From contig NZ_RBAH01000014.1 of NCBI RefSeq assembly GCF_003626695.1, forward strand, positions 1-64,000: 64,000 nt of DNA, written 5' to 3'. Positions 15,867 to 22,598 of the stretch are shown here, piece after piece (within the stretch, counting starts at the first letter, position 1; each line of letters begins with the position of its first letter). The DNA comes from Paenibacillus ginsengarvi (GTDB taxonomy: Bacteria; Bacillota; Bacilli; Paenibacillales; NBRC-103111). Below the pieces are notes generated by a model, which was not told the DNA's origin, did no database searches, and saw only the letters and a program-made list of their open reading frames with translations. Made by a program: the position numbers and the translations under genes.

Positions 15867-16703
15867 TTGATTGCCATTCCTGTATTACAGAAATCCGCAG
15901 ACATTTATCGAACAGGCGGGAAACTGGACCCTGCCGGCTTCGAGCAGCATATTACTTTTGAAACCTATGTGCCGCCAGTCAGCCTATCTCCATTCATTAA
16001 CCATTTTTGGACCATTCGTTGGGCGATCACAACGGGGCAGCCCTACATCTCGGAGCAGGTTATGCACCGCCCCTATGTCGATGTATATGTATCTGCGCAC
16101 GAATCAGGTATCCAGTGCACCTTCCGGGATAAACGGAATTACGAGGCTGCGGATAGCGGCAGAATCATCGGCGCTCGGTTTAAGCCGGGCGCGTTCCACA
16201 CTTATTGGCGCAAATCACTGGCAGGCTTACACAACAAGACGATTGAATTACAGCAAGTGTTTGCCGAGGCGGATCAAGCTTTTATTGAACATACGCTGTC
16301 CTTACAGGACGACGCTGCCGTCGGCGCCCTTGCCGAGCTTCTGCAAGCGCAAAATCCGAAATATGATCCTAACATCGAGCTCATAAATCGAATCATTACT
16401 GCGATCGAGACAGAACGATTGCAGACCGTCGGTGAGATCGCCGAGTGGGCTGGCAAAAGCGAGCGTTGGCTCCAACAGCTTTTCCAGACGTATATCGGTA
16501 TAGGGACAAAATGGCTGCTCCAAAGGATTAAATTGCTCGAGGCAGCGAAACTTATCCGTGATTGCGATACTCCCGATTGGGCGGATATCGCCTACGATCT
16601 TGGCTATAGCAGTCAACAGCATTTCATTACGGACTTCAAACGCGTGCTTGGCGAAACACCCGTACACTACAAGAAAAAACTAAGCTCCCAAGCATCCGAA
16701 TAA
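15867..16703 (+). CDS. AraC-family transcription regulator
   Basis: This 278-residue protein has an N-terminal ligand-binding-like half (residues about 20-150, resembling DUF6597) and a C-terminal pair of helix-turn-helix motifs (about 165-265). The second motif, WADIAYDLGYSSQQHFITDF followed by KRVLGETPVHYKKK, is the conserved AraC signature. The likely start is the TTG at 15867 after AGGGG. It is transcribed divergently from the VOC gene at 15378, so it probably controls that gene and itself. Its inducer is not readable from the sequence. Confidence 0.85.
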   Translation: MIAIPVLQKSADIYRTGGKLDPAGFEQHITFETYVPPVSLSPFINHFWTIRWAITTGQPYISEQVMHRPYVDVYVSAHESGIQCTFRDKRNYEAADSGRIIGARFKPGAFHTYWRKSLAGLHNKTIELQQVFAEADQAFIEHTLSLQDDAAVGALAELLQAQNPKYDPNIELINRIITAIETERLQTVGEIAEWAGKSERWLQQLFQTYIGIGTKWLLQRIKLLEAAKLIRDCDTPDWADIAYDLGYSSQQHFITDFKRVLGETPVHYKKKLSSQASE

Positions 16704-16735
16704 CTCATAATGTCCTGCCATCGGCAACAGCGAAA

Positions 16736-17305
16736 TTATAAAATGGTTTGCAATTCCGTTATCGCTTTTTGCAATTGAGCCGCTCTGCTCTTTGCCGATG
16801 TTGCCTTCAGAAGCGGAAGGAGAATCGCATATTGTGCGGTCTTATTGAGCCGGCTGTAAGCTTGTTTAGCCTGATCATGGTGTGCAAGCGCTGCTGCAAA
16901 ATCCTGCGGAATCGCAACGTTCTTCTGCGATTCATAGGCAGCGCCCCATCTTCCATCCGCCTGTGCTCGGTGGATCTCAGCATAGCCCGGTGCTTTCATT
17001 CGTCCGGTCGCCATTAATTCCTCTGCTTTTCCCACGTTAACCATGGACCAAGGGCTTTTGGAGCGCCTCGGCGAATACCGTTGCAAGTAATAGGCCTCAT
17101 CGAATGCTCTACGGTGACTATCGATCCATCCGTAACAAAGAGCTACATCAAGCGCTTCCGGGATCGTCACCGACACGTTTGGCGAACCCTTCTTAGCTAT
17201 TCTGAGCCACACTTCATCTCGTTGATCGTAGTGGCTCGAGAGCCACTATTCCCAGCCCGCAGCGTCAGTAAAGTCAAGGAATTCCACTGAATTGGTTGTT
17301 GCCAC
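16736..17305 (-). pseudogene. YdeI/OmdA-type protein gene with in-frame TAG
   Basis: A GTG at 17305, preceded by AAGGAGGGGG, opens a frame that reads VATTNSVEFLDFTDAAGWE, meets TAG at 17246-17248 (codon 20), and resumes with WLSSHYDQRDEVWLRIAKKG. The rest to 16736 is a complete YdeI/OmpD-associated domain (ALDVALCYGWIDSHR, YSPRRSKSPWS). Family members keep the segment on both sides of the stop, so this is a nonsense mutation rather than a shorter gene. Translation from an internal ATG at 17212 would lose the first 31 residues. The family has been linked to stress and bacteriocin protection in enteric bacteria. That role is not established here. Confidence 0.75.
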
Positions 17306-17491
17306 CTTGCACCCCCTCCTTAAACTTCCGTTATTATCCCTTCCCCTCCCTTACTATACAAAAGAAAATAAACGCAGTATTACAAAAAACCGCAGTAACC
17401 GGTATGGTTGGAAAAGAGTTCCCCTAATGAATTTCCGATTGGGACTCCCTGGTGCAGGAATATTTGAAGCGCGGCGGCTCGCAGTGCTTGG

Positions 17492-19033
17492 TTACATTTC
17501 CGATCCCGAGTACGATGCTTTCAGCAATGCCTGCTGCAAAGTACTTTCGACGACCAGCTTGTCTTTGACCGTTTCACTTAAATCCAGGATGATTTTCGCC
17601 AGCTTCGCGCTGATTCCGGTGACGACGGCCTGGCAGCCGAGAAGATTGATTCCCTCGATAATACGGACGATTTTGAGAAACACGTCAGCGCTCGTCAAAG
17701 CGGCTCCGGACATGTCAATAAATACTTTTTGAATATTTCGCTTTTCAATTTCTTCCAACATCTTCTCTTCGATCGTATGGATCCGCATCTCGTCCAGAGT
17801 ACCAATCAAGGGCAGCACGGCGATCTGGTTATAGATAGGGATGATCGGAACGGTGAGCTCGTCGATGATGGCCTGCTTCGATTTGATGACACCGTCCCTG
17901 TATTTGGTGAAGACGACGTTAAACTGGATAATAAAATTGTCCAAGGCGTCGTTGATACGTTCGGATAAATCAAACACTTCCTCCGGCGTAATGCCGGCGG
18001 CTAAATGATATTGGCGGAGCAGCGACCATATTACCTTTCTCAAAGCATAAAACCACTCCATCTTCGTCATGATCGGCACGTCGGACTTCGCCCAAGCGAT
18101 CCCTCTTTCTTGAGCCAGCTGTATGATTTCCTGCGTCATACCGTCATGGACGAGCGACAAAATCTGATTCGCATGGTCCAGCAAATCCTGCGTCGATACA
18201 AATTTAAGCGAAGCAACGATTTCGAAGCTATTTTGCGCTTCTATTTCCAATGAACGATTGAACAGTTGACGATTGGCCTCAAAAAACTGCCTTACATCCA
18301 TAGTTTTATCGAAAACCGGCTTCATTTGCTCATGACTCTCCAAACGATCCGTCGTTGGAATCCGAATTGTAAACTTAGTGCCTTGGTTTTCCGTACTATC
18401 CACATAAATAGTCGCTTTATGCTCATGAAAGGTACTGTAAACTTGTGATAAGCCGAGCCCGGTACCCGAATCCGTTTTCGTGGTGAAAAATGGGGTCCCC
18501 AGCTGCGACAATTTGTCGCTCGGGATTCCTTTGCCCGTATCGCTAATCGAAATACATACGACATCGTTCGACCGGTAATGTTCGACCGTGATTGTTCCAT
18601 TTCCTTCTATGGCCTCATACGCGTTTTTCAATAAATTAAAGATTGCCCGCTTAAGCTGATTCCGCTTTCCGAAAATTTTGGAACTCGTATTATAGAAACG
18701 CTTCTCCACTTGAACCCGGTACATCTCATGATCAAACAGCGACAGCGTATTTTCAAGAATTTCGCACAAATTGACAACTGTAAAATTCTCTTCGTTCGTC
18801 TCCGGCTTGGAAACGGATAGCAAGTTTTGTACCGTGGAAATGGCCTGCTCCAATTCGGAGTTGATGATTTCCCAGTAACTGCTTTCGTGCTCCTTCTGCA
18901 TGAGCTGTAAAAAGCCTTTGACTGATGTGAGCGGATTGCGGATCTCGTGAGCGATACCGGCGGATATTTGACCAATTGCAGATAGTCGTTCCAGGTCGCT
19001 TACTCGGTTTATCTGTTCCTTCTTGTCAAACAT
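17492..19033 (-). CDS. Histidine kinase fused to RsbR-like STAS domain
   Basis: This soluble protein of about 513 residues starts at the ATG at 19033 after GGAAGGTGG. A GTG 30 bases upstream is the alternative. Residues about 10-75 are the dimerisation/phosphoacceptor domain with the H-box AGIAHEIRNPLTSVKGF. Residues about 80-220 are the ATPase domain (N-box AIFNLLKNAYEAI, G1 DTGKGIPSDKL, G2 GTGLGLSQVY). The C-terminal part is an RsbR-type N-domain (about 240-380) followed by a STAS domain (about 395-505) with FIDMSGAALTSADVF. A kinase followed by stressosome-like domains suggests cross-talk between sporulation-type phosphorelay signalling and RsbR-type complexes. No transmembrane segment is seen. 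Confidence 0.8.
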   Translation of the reverse strand: MFDKKEQINRVSDLERLSAIGQISAGIAHEIRNPLTSVKGFLQLMQKEHESSYWEIINSELEQAISTVQNLLSVSKPETNEENFTVVNLCEILENTLSLFDHEMYRVQVEKRFYNTSSKIFGKRNQLKRAIFNLLKNAYEAIEGNGTITVEHYRSNDVVCISISDTGKGIPSDKLSQLGTPFFTTKTDSGTGLGLSQVYSTFHEHKATIYVDSTENQGTKFTIRIPTTDRLESHEQMKPVFDKTMDVRQFFEANRQLFNRSLEIEAQNSFEIVASLKFVSTQDLLDHANQILSLVHDGMTQEIIQLAQERGIAWAKSDVPIMTKMEWFYALRKVIWSLLRQYHLAAGITPEEVFDLSERINDALDNFIIQFNVVFTKYRDGVIKSKQAIIDELTVPIIPIYNQIAVLPLIGTLDEMRIHTIEEKMLEEIEKRNIQKVFIDMSGAALTSADVFLKIVRIIEGINLLGCQAVVTGISAKLAKIILDLSETVKDKLVVESTLQQALLKASYSGSEM

Positions 19034-19182
19034 AGTTGTACCACCTTCCTCTCCAATGTTCACATTTTGTTTTTTACAACAATTTGATTATATCTGTGAA
19101 CCTATTGGTTTACGAGAGGATTGCTTTCGCCGCTAGGATCATTTCATTGGCGAAAATCATGGCTAGGCGCGAAAACAAAAAA

Positions 19183-19203
19183 GCTTCTCCTTAGCGGAGA
19201 AGC
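19183..19203 (-). terminator. Terminator of the yuiB-like gene
   Basis: The arms are GCTTCTCC and GGAGAAGC with a five-base loop. On the minus strand they are followed by a run of T residues, directly downstream of the gene at 19211. Confidence 0.75.
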
Positions 19204-19210
19204 CTTATGT

Positions 19211-19504
19211 TCAGAACATTTTGTAGCCGCGCACCCGCAGCATCTGAATCGTCTTGCCGCTCAGAATCGCGCCGGCCAGCCCGCTGACAAACAGCAGGTA
19301 TTCGCCGAATTTGAGCCCGACCAGATGCCCCCATAGCGATTCGGAGTTCCAGGCCCAGTACACCAGCATACCGATGACGGCAGCCACGTACAAATAAATG
19401 GGAAAATGGGTCGTTTTCAGCAGCATGTTGAAGATGAAGCCGATCCCGTACATGAGCACGAAGACGAGCACCAGCAAGATGACCAGCTGGATGATGTCGA
19501 TCAT
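19211..19504 (-). CDS. yuiB: YuiB-like membrane protein
   Basis: This 97-residue protein has three hydrophobic spans, at about 5-30, 36-53 and 66-84. The first contains IGFIFNMLL, a hallmark of the YuiB family of Bacillota membrane proteins. The family's function is unknown. A GGGAGG ribosome site lies eight bases before the ATG. The gene is monocistronic and ends in a clear terminator. It diverges from hemQ, with about 240 bases of shared upstream DNA. The symbol rests on family resemblance, so treat it as putative. Confidence 0.65.
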   Translation of the reverse strand: MIDIIQLVILLVLVFVLMYGIGFIFNMLLKTTHFPIYLYVAAVIGMLVYWAWNSESLWGHLVGLKFGEYLLFVSGLAGAILSGKTIQMLRVRGYKMF

Positions 19505-19741
19505 AGTTTGAGCCTCCCGAGCATTGCAAAATCATCACGTCCATTGTAGTGGAAAGCAGCCGCGAAGTAAAGAGAGCTTCGGCAATCGTCAGGAAAACGT
19601 CAATTGTTCGAACCCAAAAGCGCAGACAGCGGGATCAGGTGAATGATTTCGCTTCCGGATATTTGCCCTTTGGCAAACGATTCGCTACAATAAATGCGAA
19701 ATCCGAATTACGGAAGCGGACTTACGAGAGGAGTGGCAACT

Positions 19742-20488
19742 GTGAGTGAAGCGGTACAAACGTTAGACGGCTGGTATGCCCTGCACGATTTTCGCGCGAT
19801 CGACTGGAATGCATGGAAGAAGCTCTCTGCCGAGGAGCGCGCCAAAGCGGAGGACGAGCTGTACACCCTACTCGGTCAATGGAGCGAGACGGAGCAGCAG
19901 AAGCAAGGCAGCACTGCCTTCTACTCCATCGTCGGCCAAAAAGCCGATTTCGTCTTTATGCATTTGCGTGAAACGCTGGAGGAGCTGAGCGAGCTCGAGA
20001 ATGCGTTCAACAAGTCGACCTTCGCCCAGTATACGATTCCGGTTTATTCTTATGTGTCCGTCGTGGAACTGAGCAGCTATATGGCGAAACCCGGCACCAA
20101 TCCGATGGAAGATCCGGAAATTATGGCCAGGCTCAAGCCGATCCTGCCAAAAGCGAAGCATATTTGCTTCTATCCGATGAACAAGCGCCGCTCCGGCAGC
20201 GACAACTGGTACATGCTCAGCATGGAGGAGCGCCGCGGCTTCATGCGCAGCCATGGCATGATCGGTCGCAGCTATGCGGGCCGCGTCAAGCAGATCATTA
20301 CCGGATCGGTCGGCCTCGACGACTGGGAATGGGGCGTTACGCTGTTCTCCGACGATCCGCTAACCTTCAAAAAGCTGGTGTACGAAATGCGTTTTGACGA
20401 GGCGAGCGCCCGGTTCGGCGAATTCGGCGCCTTCTACGTCGGCAACCTGCTGGATGCGGACAAATGCAGCGTCATGCTTCGCGTTTGA
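19742..20488 (+). CDS. hemQ: Coproheme decarboxylase HemQ
   Basis: This 248-residue chlorite-dismutase-fold enzyme performs the last step of the coproporphyrin-dependent haem pathway of Gram-positive bacteria, the oxidative decarboxylation of coproheme III to haem b. Typical segments are GWYALHDFRAIDWNAWKKL near the N-terminus, FYPMNKRRSGSDNWYMLSME, and the haem-ligand region MRSHGMIGRSYAGRVKQII, where the His is the expected proximal ligand. It ends with FGEFGAFYVGNL. The GTG at 19742 follows GAGAGGAG. An ATG further upstream would add residues that do not fit the family. A strong terminator follows. Confidence 0.9.
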   Translation: MSEAVQTLDGWYALHDFRAIDWNAWKKLSAEERAKAEDELYTLLGQWSETEQQKQGSTAFYSIVGQKADFVFMHLRETLEELSELENAFNKSTFAQYTIPVYSYVSVVELSSYMAKPGTNPMEDPEIMARLKPILPKAKHICFYPMNKRRSGSDNWYMLSMEERRGFMRSHGMIGRSYAGRVKQIITGSVGLDDWEWGVTLFSDDPLTFKKLVYEMRFDEASARFGEFGAFYVGNLLDADKCSVMLRV

Positions 20489-20538
20489 CACTCCACACGG
20501 CCTTGAAAGCTAGCACCGCTCATGCGAATATGCAAATA

Positions 20539-20565
20539 AAGCCCGATCCGCGAAGGATTGGGCTT
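20539..20565. terminator. Bidirectional terminator between hemQ and sda
   Basis: AAGCCCGATCC pairs with GGATTGGGCTT around a five-base loop, with a T run on the hemQ side and an AT-rich flank on the sda side. Confidence 0.8.
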
Positions 20566-20601
20566 TTATCTTTTCCTGTCCGGACGTTTCATCCGCCAAG
20601 G

Positions 20602-20733
20602 TTATCGCATCGGAATTTCCAGCTTGCGCTTTTCGATCTCTTTGCGCAAAATCTGGATAAAGTCTTCGTCCAGCTTCCACTGCACCGATTGAATGTAACA
20701 TTCCACCAGATGCTCATCTTTGAGCAGTCTCAT
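20602..20733 (-). CDS. sda: Sda, inhibitor of sporulation kinase
   Basis: This 43-residue peptide has the sequence pattern of Sda, the checkpoint protein that binds the KinA-type histidine kinase and blocks entry into sporulation when DNA replication is disturbed. Visible features are MRLLKDEHLVECYIQ, the central WKLDEDFI and the helical ILRKEIEKRKL. Together they match the two-helix hairpin of Bacillus Sda, including the conserved acidic Asp-Phe-Ile patch. Its ATG overlaps the TGA of the upstream 77-residue gene (ATGA), so translation is probably coupled. It is too short for many gene callers. Confidence 0.85.
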   Translation of the reverse strand: MRLLKDEHLVECYIQSVQWKLDEDFIQILRKEIEKRKLEIPMR

Positions 20734-20963
20734 CGTGTACCCTCCCATTGCCAAGCATCCGGATTGCTCTCCATTTCCCGGATGGCCGTATCCGTAATTC
20801 GTTTGAACGTTTGTGCTTTTTCCAATATTTCACGGGACATGTTCTGCAGAAACAGATCGCGTTCCCCGTTTTCCGATGACAAGGCAAGTCGATGCTTGTT
20901 ATTATGCAACACGGTTTGAATCGCGAGTTCAAAGAAACGTTCATTTTCATGATTTACGTCCAT
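20730..20963 (-). CDS. Small protein co-translated with Sda
   Basis: This 77-residue, charged, soluble protein (MDVNHENERFFELAIQTVLH, ending REMESNPDAWQWEG) is probably helical throughout. I do not recognise it. A TAGGGAG ribosome site lies about 11 bases before the ATG. Its stop overlaps the sda start by the ATGA arrangement, so it is the first gene of a two-gene unit with a sporulation checkpoint peptide. That context suggests a role near sporulation timing, but this is inference only. An overlapping frame in the same place is shorter and less supported. Confidence 0.55.
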   Translation of the reverse strand: MDVNHENERFFELAIQTVLHNNKHRLALSSENGERDLFLQNMSREILEKAQTFKRITDTAIREMESNPDAWQWEGTR

Positions 20964-21298
20964 CGTTTGTCACTCCCTATCCGGTCATCGTGTAGCAACA
21001 CATTTGCTTTCACCAATTCCATATTTATACACCTATGTTAACCAAGATTAAGCCGGACGTCAGCGCAAACCTGTTGCATTCGAACGCAAATCGGTTTGCA
21101 CTCGAATGCAAACCGGCTCCCAGCGCGGGTTCCAAGGGTGGGAATGCCTCCGGGCGCAGAAAACGAATAACGAGCATCCCGCTCACCCGGCAATCGACAC
21201 AACCGAAAAACGCATGGCAAAAAACAACCTATCGCCCTCGAAAACGCGATATAATGTAACTATGGCATCATTAACGAGCAAAGGATCGGGATAACGAT
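20964..21298. other. Intergenic region before the WYL regulator
   Basis: No gene is visible. The interval includes two imperfect copies of CGAAYGCAAAYCGG at about 21079-21117. The longer frames here lack ribosome sites and resemble no known family. Confidence 0.4.
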
Positions 21299-22267
21299 AT
21301 GGCAAAAGCGGATCAGTTGCTTACCGTGTTATGGCTGCTTCGATCGAGGAGCCGGATGACGGCAGAGCAAATAGCCGAACAATTGGAGACTAGCGTAAGG
21401 ACGGTATACCGGTACATCGACGCCCTGTGTATGAGCGGCGTACCAGTAGAGGCGGAACCTGGACACGGGGGCGGGTATCGTCTTCCTCCGACATTTCGGG
21501 AAGCGCCGCTTTTTTTCAGCATAGACGAACTGAAAGCGATGGTTCATGCGGGGCGTTTTGCGGAGCAGGCCGGCTATCCGTACATCGAGCCGCTTCGGCA
21601 GGCTACAGGGAAAATGCAGAGCCGGCTCAGCGAGGAGCAGATGGAGCAGCTCCAGCGGCATACGGCCGGTTTCGAGGTTATGCAGCCCAGCGCCCGGCAG
21701 ACGGATGAGCGCACCCTGCAGGAGTTGGAACAGTCGGTGGCGGCAGGCCGCACCGTCACGATCCGATACGGGAAGCCCGACGGCTCGGAGCCCGAGGAGC
21801 GCAAAGTGAATCCGTACGGGCTCGTGCACCGGATGTTCCGCTGGTACTTGATCGGACATTGTCATCTTCGCGACGATATGCGCATCTTCCGGGCCGACCG
21901 CATCGACGGTGTCCGACAGACAGACGATACATTCACGAGGCCCGCTTCGTTCTCGTTGCGCGACTTTGTCAAGGAGCGGTTCGAAAGCGGACCGGAAACG
22001 GCGGACGGCGAAACGCTGCTGACGATCCGGCTGCAAGGCGAGGAGCACGCAATCTCCATTTTGGCTGACAACTGGTATATGCGCAGCCGCATCACCGCAC
22101 AATCGGCTACGGAACTGACGTTTACGCTGGACGAGGCGACCATGAACGGCTTTATCCCGCGTTACCTGCTTTCGTTCGGAACGCAGGTGCGGATTATGGA
22201 GCCCTTGGAGCTGCGTAGGCAAGTGGCGGAGCTCGCGCGCGAGCTGGCGGAGTTTCATGGGGATTAG
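21299..22267 (+). CDS. WYL-domain transcription regulator (YafY-like)
   Basis: This 322-residue regulator has an N-terminal winged HTH (QLLTVLWLLRSRSRMTAEQI, then AEQLETSVRTVYRYIDALCM, residues about 5-60). A central linker is followed by a WYL domain at about 140-310, with VNPYGLVHRMFRWYLIGHCH followed by LRDDMRIFRADRI. WYL domains bind small ligands or nucleic acids and regulate gene expression. Only a weak GGATCGGGA ribosome site precedes the ATG. The gene runs toward comX1 and meets it tail to tail across one terminator hairpin. Nothing shows that it controls the quorum locus. Confidence 0.85.
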   Translation: MAKADQLLTVLWLLRSRSRMTAEQIAEQLETSVRTVYRYIDALCMSGVPVEAEPGHGGGYRLPPTFREAPLFFSIDELKAMVHAGRFAEQAGYPYIEPLRQATGKMQSRLSEEQMEQLQRHTAGFEVMQPSARQTDERTLQELEQSVAAGRTVTIRYGKPDGSEPEERKVNPYGLVHRMFRWYLIGHCHLRDDMRIFRADRIDGVRQTDDTFTRPASFSLRDFVKERFESGPETADGETLLTIRLQGEEHAISILADNWYMRSRITAQSATELTFTLDEATMNGFIPRYLLSFGTQVRIMEPLELRRQVAELARELAEFHGD

Positions 22268-22287
22268 GGAGTTTGAGGCTAATAAAG

Positions 22288-22315
22288 AAGCCGGGTCCAA
22301 TGAAGGACCCGACTT
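22288..22315. terminator. Shared terminator between WYL gene and comX1
   Basis: CGGGTCC and GGACCCG form a stem around AATGAA, extended by AAG/CTT at the base. AT-rich flanks follow on both sides, so it can serve both converging genes. Confidence 0.65.
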
Positions 22316-22329
22316 GAGCTCAAAATTGC

Positions 22330-22521
22330 TTATATCCAGTAGCTCATTGTACCTACTTCTTGTTTTTGAACCTTTACTTCGTTGAACAGTTTGTGTTTAA
22401 TGGCACGTGTTTCTTTCTTCGAAAGAGAGAAGCTTTTGGATACGCTATCAACGTTGATAAGACTGCGTTTGACAGACTTGACAGCACCCATCAAATCTTG
22501 CGACCAGACAACCCCTTGCAT
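22330..22521 (-). CDS. comX: ComX-like pheromone precursor 1
   Basis: This 63-residue peptide starts at the ATG at 22521, which follows GGAGG with eight bases between. An in-frame ATG 15 bases upstream overlaps that ribosome site. It begins MQGVVWSQDLMGAVKSVKR, recalling the MQ...ALKKLK start of Bacillus ComX. It has SLSKKETRAI in the middle, where ComX has its conserved Glu-Thr. It ends VGTMSYWI with Trp next to last. ComX pheromones are C-terminal fragments prenylated on Trp by ComQ and exported. It shares its start, the SLSxxET segment and its C-terminal pattern with the peptide at 25028, and lies divergently beside its own comP. It is probably secreted after processing. The mature length is unknown. 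Confidence 0.8.
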   Translation of the reverse strand: MQGVVWSQDLMGAVKSVKRSLINVDSVSKSFSLSKKETRAIKHKLFNEVKVQKQEVGTMSYWI

Positions 22522-22543
22522 AGATCCAACCTCCATATATTTA

Positions 22544-22561
22544 TTTACTGTATTAAGTATA
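22544..22561. promoter_or_regulatory. Conserved divergent control motif, copy 1
   Basis: TTTACTGTATTAAGTATA lies 22 bases before comX1 and 37 bases before comP1. It is nearly the same as the motif at 25237, which has the same spacing in the second pair. TATACTTA on the comX side could be a -10 element. Confidence 0.5.
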
Positions 22562-22598
22562 TCTCAGTCCCTATTTTATTAAAAGATGGAGGATTAGA

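Noticed and set aside
17246..17248. TAG in the YdeI gene as programmed recoding
   Set aside because: No downstream recoding element or precedent is visible. A nonsense mutation or sequencing error is simpler.
20510..20701. 63-codon minus frame overlapping sda
   Set aside because: It lies in another frame of the same strand. The Sda frame is conserved, has a coupled start and matches a known family.
21329..22300. Long open frame of 323 codons opposite the WYL regulator
   Set aside because: It mirrors the coding gene with GC-rich bias, has no ribosome site and no family resemblance. The plus-strand WYL protein is convincing.
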